A stretch of DNA of 64,000 bases, from contig NZ_FOMG01000007.1 in assembly GCF_900112485.1 (NCBI RefSeq), forward strand, positions 62,001 to 126,000, written 5' to 3'. The translations under genes and the position numbers were made by a program. A model generated the notes under the pieces. That model made no database searches, had not been told where the DNA came from, and was given only the letters and a program-made list of their open reading frames with translations. Positions within the stretch are counted from its first letter, which is position 1. Each line of letters begins with the position of its first letter. Origin of the DNA: Clostridium uliginosum. GTDB taxonomy: Bacteria; Bacillota; Clostridia; Clostridiales; Clostridiaceae. Shown in pieces: positions 31,870 through 41,620 of this stretch.

Positions 31870-34800
31870 CTACTTAACAACCTCAACTGTCATCTCTAAC
31901 TTTTCTCCATTTATAATTATCTCTGTATAATCATATTCTCCATTATAAATAATATCACAAGTTAAAGTTTCTTTCTTTATTGTTTCTGCAAATTTCTTAA
32001 TAATATCTAATAATAAATCATTATTAGATACATAAAGGTTTATCTTATCTGAAACTTCAAAGCCTTTATCTTTTCTCATGTTTTGAATCTTTGAAATAAG
32101 TTCTCTTACATGACCCTCTTCTTGCAATTCATGTGTAATTGTTGTATCTAAAACTACTCCAAGTTCACCTTCACCAGCAAATGCATATCCTTCTAATCCT
32201 TGCATTGTAACTAAAAGATTTTCATTAGTAAGAACTATTTCTATACCATTAACTTCAATAGCTTCATTTCCACCATTTTTAATCTTTTGAGCTAACTCCA
32301 TTTGGTCTTTCTCTGAAATTGCTTTCTTGATTTGTGGAATTAATTTACCATACATTTTACCTATAACAGGTAAGTTAGGCTTAATTTCAAAGTTAACATA
32401 CTTAGATAAATCTGCTCCAAGTTCTACCTCTTTAATATTTAATTCTTCTTTTACAATGTCTCCATAGTATTCTGGAAGAGACTTTGTTGAAATAAGTATT
32501 TCTGAAAGCGGTTGTCTGTTCTTAATATTAGCAGCATTTCTAGCACTTCTTCCAAGTTTAACAAGTGTATAAGCTAAATCCATTTCTTTTTCTAGATCTT
32601 TGTTTATACTATTTGTATTAACTTCTGGCCATTTGCATAAATGAATACTTTCTGGTGCATTTTTATCAAGATTCACAACTAAGTTTTGATAAATTTCTTC
32701 AGTCATAAATGGTACAAATGGTGATGCTACTTTAACTAAGTTTGTTAATACCTTATATAAAGTTACATAGGCACCTATCTTATCATCACTTAATTCTTGT
32801 GACCAGTATCTTGATCTATTTCTTCTTACATACCAATTCGATAATTCATCTGTAAAGTCTTCAATTGCAAGTGCCGCTTGAGTAATTTGGTAAGTATTTA
32901 AACCATCATCAACTGTTTCAATTAATGTATTTAATTTAGATATAATCCACTTATCCATTACATTATCTGAAACAAACTCAGAGTACTTTGTAGGATCGAA
33001 ATTATCTATTTCAGCATATAAAACATAGAATGAATATACATTCCATAAAGTTCCTAAGAACTTTCTTTGAGCTTCTCCAACATCATCTATTGAAAATCTT
33101 GTTGGAAGCCATGGTGCACTTGCAGTATAGAAATGCCATCTTGTAGCATCTGCTCCTTGACTATTTAATACTTCAAATGGATCTACAACATTTCCCTTAT
33201 GTTTAGACATCTTAAGTCCTTTTTTATCTAAAACGTGTCCTAATACAATACAATTTTCAAACGGATTTGTATCAAAAAGACAAGTTGAAACAGCAAGTAA
33301 TGTATAGAACCATCCTCTTGTTTGGTCAACAGCTTCTGAAATAAATTGTGCTGGGAAATTTGCTTCAAAAGTTTCTTTATTTTCAAACGGATAGTGCCAT
33401 TGTGCAAAAGGCATTGATCCTGAATCAAACCAACAATCAATTACTTCATGAGTTCTTGTCATTTCTTTTCCGCAGTGTGGACATCCTAGTTTAATTTTAT
33501 CTACATAAGGTTTGTGTAATTCTATTCCCTTACAATCTGTAGTTGCTTTAGCTTCTAATTCTTCTCTACTACCGATACATTCTTTATGACCACATTCACA
33601 TTCCCATATTGGAAGTGGTGTTCCCCAGTATCTATCTCTTGAAATACCCCAGTCAATAACATTTTCAAGGAACTTACCCATTCTTCCTGTTCTTGTATTA
33701 TCAGGATACCAATTTATTTTATTATTATTTACTAATAATTTATCTCTCATTTGAGTCATTGCAACAAACCAGCTATCTTTTGGATAGTATAAAAGTGGTG
33801 TGTCACATCTCCAACAATGTGGATATGAGTGAGTGTGCTTTTGTGCACTAAATAATTGATTGCGTTCTTCTAAGTATTTAACAATACTGTCATCACACTT
33901 CTTAACGAACTTTCCTGCCCAAGGTGTAACTTCTTCCACAAAGTTACCATTTGCATCTACTAAATTCACAAATGCAATTCCGTTTTTCTTTGCAACAAGG
34001 CTATCATCTTCACCATAAGCTGGTGCAATATGTACTATACCAGTACCATCTGTTAATGTTACATAATCTCCATGAATTACTTCGAATGCTTTACCTTCAA
34101 CTTTTGCAAAAGGTAATAGTTGCTCATATTTAACACCTAATAATTGCTCACCTTTAAACTCTTTAACTAATTCATATTCTCTTTCACCTAATACTTTTCC
34201 TACTAGATCTTTAGCTAAAATATATACTTCATCTTCCACTTTAACTTCACAATATGTGTATGATTTATTAACACATAATGCCAAATTAGATGGTAATGTC
34301 CAAGGAGTTGTTGTCCAAGCTAAGATATACTTGTTTTCTTCTCCCTCAACCTTAAATTTAGCAGTTGCAGTTAAGTCCTTAACATCCTTATATCCTTGAG
34401 CTACTTCATGAGAAGAAAGAGCAGTTCCACATCTTGGACAGTAAGGCATTACCTTATGACCTTGATATAATAATTTCTTATCCCACATTTGTTTTAAAGC
34501 CCACCATTCAGACTCAATGTAGTTATCATGATAAGTTACATATGGATCATCCATATCAACCCAGTATCCAATTTGTTCAGTCATTTTTTCCCACAAGCTT
34601 ACATATGAGAATACACTGTCTTTACACTCTTTAACGAATTTTTCTACTCCAAAATCTTCAATTTGTTCTTTTCCTGATATTTTAAGCTTCTTTTCGATTT
34701 CTAGTTCTACTGGAAGTCCATGCGTATCCCATCCAGCTTTTCTTAAAACCTTGTATCCCTTCATAACTTTATATCTTGGAATTATGTCCTTCATAACTCT

Positions 34801-34983
34801 TGTTAAGATATGACCAACATGAGGCTTTCCATTTGCTGTTGGCGGACCATCATAAAACGTAAAATACTCTCCATCTTGATTTGCATCAAAGTTCTTTTTT
34901 ATAACATCTTTTTCTTTCCAAAGCTTTGCAATATCTTTTTCCATATTTACAGTGCCTTTTGAAGAATCTACTTTCTTGTACAT
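31870..34983 (-). CDS. ileS: Isoleucyl-tRNA synthetase, eukaryote-like (class 2) type
   Basis: At 1037 residues it is longer than the 920-residue bacterial type 1. HIGH appears as [19 protein letters not shown] and KMSKS as [19 protein letters not shown]. The KMSKHKGN form, the length and [16 protein letters not shown] mark the eukaryote-like IleRS class, which is intrinsically insensitive to mupirocin in studied examples. An editing (CP1) domain lies around residues 180-400 ([18 protein letters not shown]). Expression is controlled by an Ile T-box behind a near-perfect promoter. It charges tRNA-Ile and edits Val-tRNA-Ile. Confidence 0.97.
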   Translation of the reverse strand: MYKKVDSSKGTVNMEKDIAKLWKEKDVIKKNFDANQDGEYFTFYDGPPTANGKPHVGHILTRVMKDIIPRYKVMKGYKVLRKAGWDTHGLPVELEIEKKLKISGKEQIEDFGVEKFVKECKDSVFSYVSLWEKMTEQIGYWVDMDDPYVTYHDNYIESEWWALKQMWDKKLLYQGHKVMPYCPRCGTALSSHEVAQGYKDVKDLTATAKFKVEGEENKYILAWTTTPWTLPSNLALCVNKSYTYCEVKVEDEVYILAKDLVGKVLGEREYELVKEFKGEQLLGVKYEQLLPFAKVEGKAFEVIHGDYVTLTDGTGIVHIAPAYGEDDSLVAKKNGIAFVNLVDANGNFVEEVTPWAGKFVKKCDDSIVKYLEERNQLFSAQKHTHSYPHCWRCDTPLLYYPKDSWFVAMTQMRDKLLVNNNKINWYPDNTRTGRMGKFLENVIDWGISRDRYWGTPLPIWECECGHKECIGSREELEAKATTDCKGIELHKPYVDKIKLGCPHCGKEMTRTHEVIDCWFDSGSMPFAQWHYPFENKETFEANFPAQFISEAVDQTRGWFYTLLAVSTCLFDTNPFENCIVLGHVLDKKGLKMSKHKGNVVDPFEVLNSQGADATRWHFYTASAPWLPTRFSIDDVGEAQRKFLGTLWNVYSFYVLYAEIDNFDPTKYSEFVSDNVMDKWIISKLNTLIETVDDGLNTYQITQAALAIEDFTDELSNWYVRRNRSRYWSQELSDDKIGAYVTLYKVLTNLVKVASPFVPFMTEEIYQNLVVNLDKNAPESIHLCKWPEVNTNSINKDLEKEMDLAYTLVKLGRSARNAANIKNRQPLSEILISTKSLPEYYGDIVKEELNIKEVELGADLSKYVNFEIKPNLPVIGKMYGKLIPQIKKAISEKDQMELAQKIKNGGNEAIEVNGIEIVLTNENLLVTMQGLEGYAFAGEGELGVVLDTTITHELQEEGHVRELISKIQNMRKDKGFEVSDKINLYVSNNDLLLDIIKKFAETIKKETLTCDIIYNGEYDYTEIIINGEKLEMTVEVVK

Positions 34984-35099
34984 TTAAAATTTCCCCTTTC
35001 ATTTGAATACATTATATATTAGTCTAAAATTGAAATTTATTGCTACATGCTATGTATATATCCCCAATAGATTTTTCTTTCTCTGAGGTAACTTTACTA

Positions 35100-35365
35100 G
35101 ACGTAAAAAAAAACCCCATCCCACAGGACGAAGTTGAATTCGCAAACCACCTAAGGTTAAGCATTAAATTTTATAATTAAATGCCTTCTTTCAAGTACAT
35201 ACATACTCTATCCTTTAACGCAGGCTATTACGTAATAACTTATTCAGCAATATTTTGCCTTTCAGTATTCAACTCCTAGGTGATCTTCTCAAAGATTTAC
35301 TATAGCTTTACACCAAAACAGCTACTCTCTAAAAGTAATATCTAAGATACTTTTCCTAATCATAG
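35100..35365 (-). promoter_or_regulatory. T-box leader (isoleucine) of ileS
   Basis: On the minus strand stem I has AGAGAGTAGCTGTTTTGGTG. The specifier is ATC in GAAGATCACCTAGGAG (35284-35282), coding Ile. The T-box bulge reads AGGTGGTTTGCGAATTC (35153-35136), its TGGT suited to an NCCA end. The terminator stem CTTCGTCC / GGGATGGGG is followed by nine T (35116-35107 region). The T-box core (TGGTTTGCG) is less canonical than TGGTACCGCG. Confidence 0.92.
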
Positions 35366-35379
35366 TCTTTTATTGTAAT

Positions 35380-35408
35380 ATTATATATTACCAGTTTTTA
35401 AATGTCAA
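35380..35408 (-). promoter_or_regulatory. Consensus sigma-A promoter of ileS
   Basis: TTGACA (35408-35403), a 17-bp spacer and TATAAT (35385-35380) on the minus strand; both hexamers match consensus exactly. Confidence 0.92.
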
Positions 35409-35442
35409 TTGTGGTGTTAAGGTTATTATAAATAATCCAAAT

Positions 35443-35483
35443 AAAAAAATCGTCAAGGCGACTGTGGAGCCGTCGATTTTTTT
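35443..35483. terminator. Isolated bidirectional terminator-like hairpin
   Basis: AAAAAAATCG / CGATTTTTTT form an exact 10-bp outer stem, with inner GGC / GCC pairing. It lies in the 349-bp divergent gap between the ileS promoter and 35758, where no gene ends on either strand. It may terminate an unannotated small RNA. The rest of the gap is AT-rich with no visible ORF. Confidence 0.6.
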
Positions 35484-35757
35484 ACGCATCTGCGTTATCC
35501 ACAACTTCTTTAATAATATAATTTCATAAAGAATAAAAAACTACTTTATAAGTATTATTACCAATGAAGTAATTTTTTAATTTATTTAAACTTATATTTT
35601 TCTTAAATTTAGACACATTAAAATTATAATTCATTATAATTTGAGTTAATTCCTCAATTTTATGAATAATAAATATTAACTAATAAGTATTGACGATTAT
35701 TTTATAACGTGATTTAATCATACTAAAATAACATTACTTAAATATAAGGAGAACATT

Positions 35758-35970
35758 ATGGAAAATAATTTAAATAAAGAAATTTTAGATAAATTAACAA
35801 AAACTTGTACATGTAGAAGTATAACTAGAGCTAAAATCAAAGAATGCATTAAAAATGGTGCTTCATCTTTAGAAGAAGTTCAAAAGGCCACTGGAGCTGG
35901 GCTAGGTTCTTGTAAAGGAAGAAAGTGCTCTGACAAAATTAAAACTCTTTTAAAAGAAATAAATAACTAA
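35758..35970 (+). CDS. BFD-like [2Fe-2S] protein
   Basis: The 70-residue protein has CTCRSITRAKIKECIKNGAS...GAGLGSCKGRKC. The CxC followed about 30 residues later by CxxxxC is the Fer2_BFD motif of bacterioferritin-associated ferredoxin. As a stand-alone domain it could act in electron transfer or iron mobilisation. It begins behind AAGGAGAACATT and is 64 bp upstream of the RlmI-like gene, on the same strand. No bacterioferritin gene is near, so the partner is unknown. Confidence 0.85.
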   Translation: MENNLNKEILDKLTKTCTCRSITRAKIKECIKNGASSLEEVQKATGAGLGSCKGRKCSDKIKTLLKEINN

Positions 35971-36034
35971 ATATCTTAGGCATATCTTATGTTATAATCG
36001 TATAAGAATTATTTTGGAAGGAGCATTTTAAAAT

Positions 36035-37210
36035 ATGATGAGTAAATTCTATTTACATAAAGGTCGTAGTGGAAGAGCTGAACAAGGTCGTCCTTGGATT
36101 TATACTGATGAAATAAAAGAATATGATGGAGAATATCAAAATGGTGACATTGTAGGCGTATATAATCATAAAGGATATTTTATTGGAAAAGGTTATATAA
36201 ATGATAAGAGCAAAATAACTATTAGAATAATGTCAAGAGATATAGATGAGGTCATAGATGAAGAATTCTTTAAGAAAAGATTCAAAGCAGCTTTTGAATA
36301 CAGAAAAACTGTTATTGATACTTCTTCTTGCAGAATTATATTTGGAGAAGCAGACTTTTTACCCGGTTTAACTGTAGATAAGTTTGAAGATTATTATGTA
36401 ATTCAAATTTCCACTTTAGGAATGGATCAGTATAGAGATTTAGTAGTTAAAGTATTAACTGAAGAATACAATGCTAAAGGAATTTATGAAAGAAGTGATA
36501 TTTCTACAAGAGAAATTGAAGGCTTAGAACAAACTAGAGGCTTCTTAAGCGAACCATTTGACACTAATGTTGAAATTGTTGAAAATGGAGTTAAATACAT
36601 AGTTGATTTAGAAAACGGACAAAAAACAGGATTCTTCTTAGATCAAAAAGAAAACAGAGCTGCTATTCATAGAATATGTAAAGATAAAGATGTTCTAGAT
36701 TGCTTTACACACACAGGTTCATTTGCATTAAATGCAGCTATTGCTGGTGCAAAATCAGTATTGGGTATTGACGTTTCACAACATGCTATAGATTGTGCTA
36801 CAAAAAATGCTGAACTTAATAATATGCAAGATAAGGTTAAATTCGAATGCCATAATGCTTTTGATGTATTACCAGCTTGGTCAAGGGAAGAAAAGAAGTT
36901 TGATGTAGTAATACTAGATCCTCCAGCCTTCACTAAGTCAAGAGATACAATTAATGCAGCTAAAAGAGGATATAAAGAAATCAATTTAAGAGGTATGAAA
37001 TTGGTTAATCCTGGTGGATATCTTGTGACTTGCTCTTGTTCTCATTACATGACTGAAGAACTTTTAAGAAAAACTATCTTAGAAGCAGCTCAAGATGCTC
37101 ATAAAATGTTAAGACAAGTTGAATTTAGAACACAATCGTGTGATCATCCAATACTTTGGAATTCAGATGAAAGTTACTACTTAAAATTCTTAATATTCCA
37201 AGTAGTTTAA
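36035..37210 (+). CDS. Class I SAM-dependent rRNA methyltransferase, RlmI/RlmK family
   Basis: The 391-residue protein begins with a PUA-like RNA-binding domain (about 1-75, FYLHKGRSGRAEQGRPWIYT). An EEHEE-type linker follows, then a Rossmann methyltransferase domain with DCFTHTGSFALNAAIAGAKSV (SAM site) and VILDPPAFTKS (the NPPY-like motif). CSCSHYM near the end carries the conserved cysteine. RlmI methylates a cytosine C5 in 23S rRNA of E. coli; the exact target here is not known. AAGGAG lies 14 bases before the first ATG; a second ATG follows immediately. Confidence 0.9.
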   Translation: MMSKFYLHKGRSGRAEQGRPWIYTDEIKEYDGEYQNGDIVGVYNHKGYFIGKGYINDKSKITIRIMSRDIDEVIDEEFFKKRFKAAFEYRKTVIDTSSCRIIFGEADFLPGLTVDKFEDYYVIQISTLGMDQYRDLVVKVLTEEYNAKGIYERSDISTREIEGLEQTRGFLSEPFDTNVEIVENGVKYIVDLENGQKTGFFLDQKENRAAIHRICKDKDVLDCFTHTGSFALNAAIAGAKSVLGIDVSQHAIDCATKNAELNNMQDKVKFECHNAFDVLPAWSREEKKFDVVILDPPAFTKSRDTINAAKRGYKEINLRGMKLVNPGGYLVTCSCSHYMTEELLRKTILEAAQDAHKMLRQVEFRTQSCDHPILWNSDESYYLKFLIFQVV

Positions 37211-37235
37211 AAATAGATAATATTTTATAAAACTC

Positions 37236-37532
37236 ATTGTGCTAATTAAACTTATGGATCTTATTATAAGCTGTATAAAGTAAGAAAATATCATATATAA
37301 TTGCGAAGTAGACATTGAAAATTTATGCTTACAGTTTCATTGTTTTAAGTTGTTCCATTTTTTGATTGTCCAAAGCCTTGTCTTTGGAGCAATCGATAAT
37401 GGGTGCAACTTAAAATAATAGAAACTGTTAGGACAATTTTTCTGGTCCTAAGAGTAATTATATATGATATTTTAAATTTTATAACATAATTAAAAAATAG
37501 GCTTATTTTAACTAGCACAATGCGTTTATAAA
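37236..37532. repeat. Family-2 long palindrome (about 300 bp)
   Basis: Outer arms CATTGTGCTAATTAAACTTA and the complement of TTAACTAGCACAATG, then AAAATATCATATATAATT / AATTATATATGATATTTT. The inner hairpin GTCCAAAGCCTTGTCTTTGG has GATTG / CAATC flanks and a second AAGTTG / CAACTT pair. The centre matches the 39339 element. No ORF inside; it occupies the gap after the RlmI-like gene. Confidence 0.7.
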
Positions 37533-37539
37533 ATATATA

Positions 37540-38319
37540 TTATCGATTTTCTAGCATAGTATTTAACTTAATATCCTCAGTAATTAAATTATCATTACAC
37601 CTATTTTTTAATTTTAAAAGATATATATCATTATGAATATGTTCAGATACTATTGAACATAAAAGAATATTATCTGTAAAAGCACCTAACATTTTTTCTC
37701 TATATGCACCTCTATCTGCAACTAATGTTTTTTGACAATCTACCACTAGCATCATTCTTGTTTCTTTGCCCAAACAACTTATATTATTATGGGAATATAC
37801 TTCAATTGGTAGATCTTTACTTTCTACTTTAGAAAATGAAAACACAATTATTCTTACTCCTTTATTTGCAATTTCAATAAACTCCTTTGAAAAGCTTTCT
37901 AAATTAAAATCAGTGTTTATATAAACTTCTTTTTGTGCACTTAATAATAACTGCTTAGTTTTTGAAATAATATTATCATAACCTTCTATATTTAAATATC
38001 TTTCCTCCAAATCAGAAACTTTTAATTCTTTTAACTTTTCCTCTAACAAATCTGTAGTCTCAACAAATTCATTTTTCATCTTATTAATTAACGTAGAAGG
38101 ATTCTCTGCCTTATACACCTGAGTATTTCCTGGTAATAAAAATACAATTCCCTTTTTATATAAATTATCTAAAGCAGAATATACTGATGATCTTGAAAAA
38201 TTTAAATTTTTAGCAATCTGATACCCATTCAATTTTGAGTTTTTTAATAAGTCAATATAGACTGCTGCTTCAGTCTTTGAAAAGTTTAGCTTTTCTAATA
38301 ATTCTACTATTTTATCCAT
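37540..38319 (-). CDS. TrmB family transcriptional regulator
   Basis: The 259-residue protein has an N-terminal winged helix, LEKLNFSKTEAAVYIDLLKN...GYQIAKNLNFSRSSVYSALD, the TrmB-type sequence. A coiled-coil linker (about 85-105) precedes a phospholipase-D-like effector fold (about 110-245: EVYINTDFNLESFSKEFIEI, ADRGAYREKMLGAFTDN). TrmB proteins respond to sugars or other small ligands in archaea and some bacteria. No sugar-uptake genes adjoin it; it sits between palindromes and beside a nucleotidyltransferase gene. Ligand and targets cannot be told. Confidence 0.88.
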   Translation of the reverse strand: MDKIVELLEKLNFSKTEAAVYIDLLKNSKLNGYQIAKNLNFSRSSVYSALDNLYKKGIVFLLPGNTQVYKAENPSTLINKMKNEFVETTDLLEEKLKELKVSDLEERYLNIEGYDNIISKTKQLLLSAQKEVYINTDFNLESFSKEFIEIANKGVRIIVFSFSKVESKDLPIEVYSHNNISCLGKETRMMLVVDCQKTLVADRGAYREKMLGAFTDNILLCSIVSEHIHNDIYLLKLKNRCNDNLITEDIKLNTMLENR

Positions 38320-38349
38320 TATCCTTGTCTCCTATATCTTTAAACTTGC

Positions 38350-38433
38350 CTATGTTTTAGAAAAATGTTGATAAAGTAAATTCCACCGTGCATGAGCTTT
38401 ATATTACAATATAAACATTCACTTAAAACATAG
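38350..38433. repeat. Family-2 short palindrome (84 bp)
   Basis: CTATGTTTTAGAAAAATGTT at one end and AACATTCACTTAAAACATAG at the other. The right end encodes the final residues and TAA stop of the nucleotidyltransferase gene. Confidence 0.78.
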
Positions 38434-39247
38434 CGTTGATATTAAATCCTTCACTCTTTAATAATATATCTAAATTATTTATTAAAATATCTATTTCAAA
38501 TAATATATCTCTATTACTTGATACTGAGTATTCTAAAATATTTTTAATATTTATTTTCATATCTTTTGGAGTTTTTAAATTTTTATCCTTTATGATTTTT
38601 AAAATTTTCTTTTCTCCAGGATGAGCTACCTCATTTATTGCAAATATAATATCAAAATAACTTGCTAAAAATGCAGCTATTCTATGATTTACACTAATAA
38701 AATCATCTCTTTTTAGTGCTTTTTCGATTTGGTAATAATAAGAAGGCATTTTTAGTTTTAGTAGTCCATAATTCTTTTTTATTATATTTTGTTTTAATTT
38801 TTCAGGGTAACTTATCATGTATTTTTTTTGTAATCTTTTTAAATATCCACCTTTGTCATAAAGTATAATTGAGTTTAAAAAATTACTCCAAAAGCAAGTT
38901 GTATATCCTACATCAGCCTCACATTTAACTAATGTTCTATTAAGTGAAGACTCAATCCATGATAAATCTCTATATATAATTTCTATAGGAATATTACTTT
39001 CTTTTAAAATCCCATCATCTTCAGTCTCCCAAAAGGTATTATTTAATTCCATATAACTACAAAATTTATCTGAAATTATTTTTCTTTTCCCTAGAGGTAT
39101 TTCCTTAGATACATAAATATATATATCATAATCAGAGTCTTTATCATTAGTTTTTGTAACATATGAACCTGCTAATAAGATTCCAACTATTTCTTCTAGC
39201 ATTGAAAATTCATTAATTATCTTCATTACATTTGTATTAACATTCAT
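38423..39247 (-). CDS. Nucleotidyltransferase-fold protein (Pol beta superfamily)
   Basis: The 274-residue protein has GILLAGSYVTKTNDKDSDYDIYIYV, the GS...DxD signature of the Pol beta nucleotidyltransferases, and a later acidic residue in PIEIIYRDL that could complete the triad. The C-terminal half is helical (YYQIEKALKRDDFISVNHRI) and resembles the helical partner of DUF4037/KNTase-like proteins. It may transfer a nucleotide to a small molecule such as an aminoglycoside, or to a protein, but no substrate is implied by context. It has a very long palindrome in front of its start, and its stop codon lies in the family-2 repeat. Confidence 0.8.
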   Translation of the reverse strand: MNVNTNVMKIINEFSMLEEIVGILLAGSYVTKTNDKDSDYDIYIYVSKEIPLGKRKIISDKFCSYMELNNTFWETEDDGILKESNIPIEIIYRDLSWIESSLNRTLVKCEADVGYTTCFWSNFLNSIILYDKGGYLKRLQKKYMISYPEKLKQNIIKKNYGLLKLKMPSYYYQIEKALKRDDFISVNHRIAAFLASYFDIIFAINEVAHPGEKKILKIIKDKNLKTPKDMKINIKNILEYSVSSNRDILFEIDILINNLDILLKSEGFNINAMF

Positions 39248-39271
39248 AGCTAAGTCCTCCCCATTAGGTGA

Positions 39272-39330
39272 TAATATATTATATTTATATGGTAGTATTA
39301 TTTATACTACTATATAAATATAATATATTA
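39272..39330. promoter_or_regulatory. 59-bp near-perfect palindrome upstream of the nucleotidyltransferase gene
   Basis: Two 27-bp arms (39272-39298, 39304-39330; ends TAATATATTATATTTATA and its complement, inner GTAGTAT / ATACTAC) differ at one position and enclose 5 bp. It starts 25 bp before the start codon. It has no G/C-rich stem typical of a terminator. It could be an operator or an untranslated hairpin. Confidence 0.6.
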
Positions 39331-39338
39331 ATCTAAGT

Positions 39339-39660
39339 CTATATTTTAGAAGAGTGTTAATATTGTTATATTTTTGTAAAGCGGACATTGAAATTGAACT
39401 TTTAGAACTCTTAAGTAAGAGTCCAAATTTTATATTTGGTTTCTCGAACTTTCTCTGTGAGCATTTTACATTTGGTACCTCAAACTTACTCAGTGAACGA
39501 ATGTGAGTCGAGTTTCCTTGAGTATTGTCACCTTTCTTGCTTGTCCAAAGCTTGCCTTTGGAGCAAGCTAAAATGGGACTATACTCATTTAGATGTTCTT
39601 AAGTTCAATTTCTTAGTCCACTTTACAATATATAATAATATCAACACGGTTTTAAAACAG
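39339..39660. repeat. Family-2 long palindromic element with internal module (322 bp)
   Basis: CTATATTTTAGAAGAGTGTT...TTTGTAAAGCGGAC pairs over about 45 bp with GTCCACTTTACAAT...CGGTTTTAAAACAG. Inside are GTCCAAAGCTTGCCTTTGG hairpin sequences as in the 37236 copy. A module with TCGAACTTTC and ACTTACTCAGTGA is shared with the 48698 repeat. No credible ORF is present. Confidence 0.8.
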
Positions 39661-39663
39661 CAC

Positions 39664-40389
39664 CTAATCTAAATTATAAGGTATTATTTTTCCATTAATA
39701 TACTCTGGGACTACATCTATAATGCTCTTCTTCATACAATAATCAATATCTTCATCTAAGTTTATAGATTTCATTAATGCATAATGGCTAGCATGTTTAA
39801 CATAACTTATAATATTTGAATTAGATTCATATATCATATTTGATGTTTTAGCTATATCCGTAAGTTGGACACTCTTCTTTTCCTTTAATATGCTATTAAT
39901 AATGTATCCTCCGCAAATATAATCGTCCATAGAAAATTCTCCATTAGTCCCAGCATTCACTATAACAACATCTTCATTAATATTTATAAGTTTCTCTGCT
40001 ACTGCTTCCCCATTTATCATTGCTGCTACAAAAATTCTCTTTGCCCCTAGAGATTTTGTTAAAGCCCTTGTCCCATTTGTTGTTGTCATAAGAACTGTCT
40101 TATCATTTACCATATTTCTTGTATACTCTAGTGGAGAATTTGATAAATCAAAATTCTCTATTCTTACAGCATTTCTTTCTCCGCCTAATAAATATTCACC
40201 CTTGTTAAATTTCTTAGATGCCTCTAATGTCTCTTCTATAGTTAAATAAGGTATTACCGCCTTACAACCATTATTAATTGCTGCTGTTATAACTGATGTG
40301 GCTCTAAACATATCAATTACAACTACTATTTTGTCCTTAATTTTATTTTCATCTATATGATTAGCTGATATTATAACATCTATCTTCAT
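39664..40389 (-). CDS. comB: 2-phosphosulfolactate phosphatase family protein (ComB-like)
   Basis: The 241-residue protein has the ComB fold signatures VVVIDMFRATSVITAAINNG, YLLGGERNAVRIENFDLSNSP, LMTTTNGTRAL and VIVNAGTNGEFSMDDYICGG. The archaeal enzyme removes phosphate from 2-phosphosulfolactate in coenzyme M synthesis. Clostridia do not make coenzyme M, so the substrate here is probably different or the enzyme serves sulfolactate production. It overlaps the upstream radical-SAM gene by 4 bp (ATGA type), implying coupled translation. The family-2 element ends 3 bp beyond its stop. Confidence 0.85.
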   Translation of the reverse strand: MKIDVIISANHIDENKIKDKIVVVIDMFRATSVITAAINNGCKAVIPYLTIEETLEASKKFNKGEYLLGGERNAVRIENFDLSNSPLEYTRNMVNDKTVLMTTTNGTRALTKSLGAKRIFVAAMINGEAVAEKLININEDVVIVNAGTNGEFSMDDYICGGYIINSILKEKKSVQLTDIAKTSNMIYESNSNIISYVKHASHYALMKSINLDEDIDYCMKKSIIDVVPEYINGKIIPYNLD

Positions 40390-41333
40390 TTAATATCCCC
40401 CTGTATGCACTTAAAATTTTTTCCTTGATATAAATCATTATCTTCTAATGATTTGTCTATTGCATTTAAAACTTCCCATTTTTTCAAACTCCACATAGGA
40501 CCTATTAATAAATCTCTTGGTGCATCACCTGTTAATCTATGAACAACCATATCTTCTGGAATTATAGATACTCCTGTGCAGATTAAATCTATATAGTCTT
40601 CTTGTGATAAGAACTTAAGATCTCCCTTATCATATAATTCAACCATAGGAGTTTGCTTCATTAAATGTAGTAAATGGAATTTAATCCCTTTTGCACCAGA
40701 GTGAGCTACATAATCTATTGTATTTAACATATCTTCTCGATCTTCCCCTGGTAAACCTAATATAGTATGTACAACAACATCTATTTCTATTTGTTTTAAT
40801 TTTATCATAGCTTCTTCAAATATTTTTAAATCATATCCTCTGTTTATCTTTTTTGCAGTTTTATCGCTTACAGTCTGTAAACCAAGTTCAATCCACACAT
40901 AAACTCTTTGATTTATCTCCTTAAGTAGGTTAAGAACTTCATCGTCTAAGCAATCTGGTCTTGTAGCTATTGCTAATGCTACAACCCCATCCTGATTTAA
41001 AGCTTCTTCATATTTTCTCCTTAATTCTTCAACTGGAGCATAAGTATTTGTATATGCTTGGAAATAAGCTATGTACTTTCCGGTTTTCCATTTATTAGCC
41101 ATCATAGTTTTTACATTATTAAATTGTTCTGTAATCGCAAAAGTTCTGTCACCTGCATAATCTCCTGAACCTCTCTCACTACAAAACAAGCATCCTCCCT
41201 TGCTTATCTTTCCATCTCTATTAGGACATGAAAAGCCTCCATCTAGGGATATTTTAAAAACTTTCTCACCAAATTTATTTCTTAAAAAATAATTTAAGCT
41301 ATGATATCTCTTCCCATTCCAAAAATTATCCAT
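40386..41333 (-). CDS. Radical SAM protein, YhcC-like
   Basis: The 315-residue protein starts NFWNGKRYHSLNYFLRNKFG and has CPNRDGKISKGGCLFCS, the modified cysteine motif CX11-CxxC of the YhcC (TIGR01212-like) radical-SAM group. YIAYFQAYTNTYAP and LGLPGEDREDMLNTIDYV match the family. The target is unknown in general, though a tRNA or protein modification role has been proposed. It shares 4 bp with comB downstream. A family-1 repeat cluster lies immediately upstream of its transcription region. Confidence 0.88.
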   Translation of the reverse strand: MDNFWNGKRYHSLNYFLRNKFGEKVFKISLDGGFSCPNRDGKISKGGCLFCSERGSGDYAGDRTFAITEQFNNVKTMMANKWKTGKYIAYFQAYTNTYAPVEELRRKYEEALNQDGVVALAIATRPDCLDDEVLNLLKEINQRVYVWIELGLQTVSDKTAKKINRGYDLKIFEEAMIKLKQIEIDVVVHTILGLPGEDREDMLNTIDYVAHSGAKGIKFHLLHLMKQTPMVELYDKGDLKFLSQEDYIDLICTGVSIIPEDMVVHRLTGDAPRDLLIGPMWSLKKWEVLNAIDKSLEDNDLYQGKNFKCIQGDIK

Positions 41334-41352
41334 TTTTCCTCCTAGGCACTTA

Positions 41353-41509
41353 TTTAGGCATTATAAAGTAAATAGCTAGTCAAAGATTCTTAGGATTTTT
41401 TTGAACTAAACAAGGAAATTAATAATTCTGTTATCAGCTACATTTGCTGACACAGTATAGTACACAAAATACAAGAAGACTGACTAGATATTTATTTAGA
41501 AATACCTTA
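41353..41509. repeat. Family-1 palindromic repeat, full copy
   Basis: TTAGGCATTATAAAGTAAAT at the left and ATTTAGAAATACCTTAG at the right, with stem TAGCTAGTC / GACTAGATA. The inside AAAGATTCTTAGGATTTTTT is shared with the metG leader copy. It is the first of three consecutive copies between 41.35 and 41.69 kb. Confidence 0.88.
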
Positions 41510-41569
41510 GGCACATGAAAGAAAATAATAGACATTCACACTGGTCTATTATTTTTTGAATGTGCCTTA
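41506..41569. repeat. Family-1 palindromic repeat, short copy in tandem
   Basis: TTAGGCACATGAAAGAAAAT at the left and TTTTTTGAATGTGCCTTA at the right, with stem AATAATAGAC / GGTCTATTATT. It shares its left TTAG with the preceding copy. Confidence 0.9.
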
Positions 41570-41620
41570 TATACTTTTATTATAACTTAATTTAAAACAC
41601 TTTTAACTTTTAAATATAGA

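Noticed and set aside
39436-39672. 78-codon ORF inside the family-2 element
   Set aside because: It spans inverted-repeat DNA and ends in the comB gene; no ribosome binding site.
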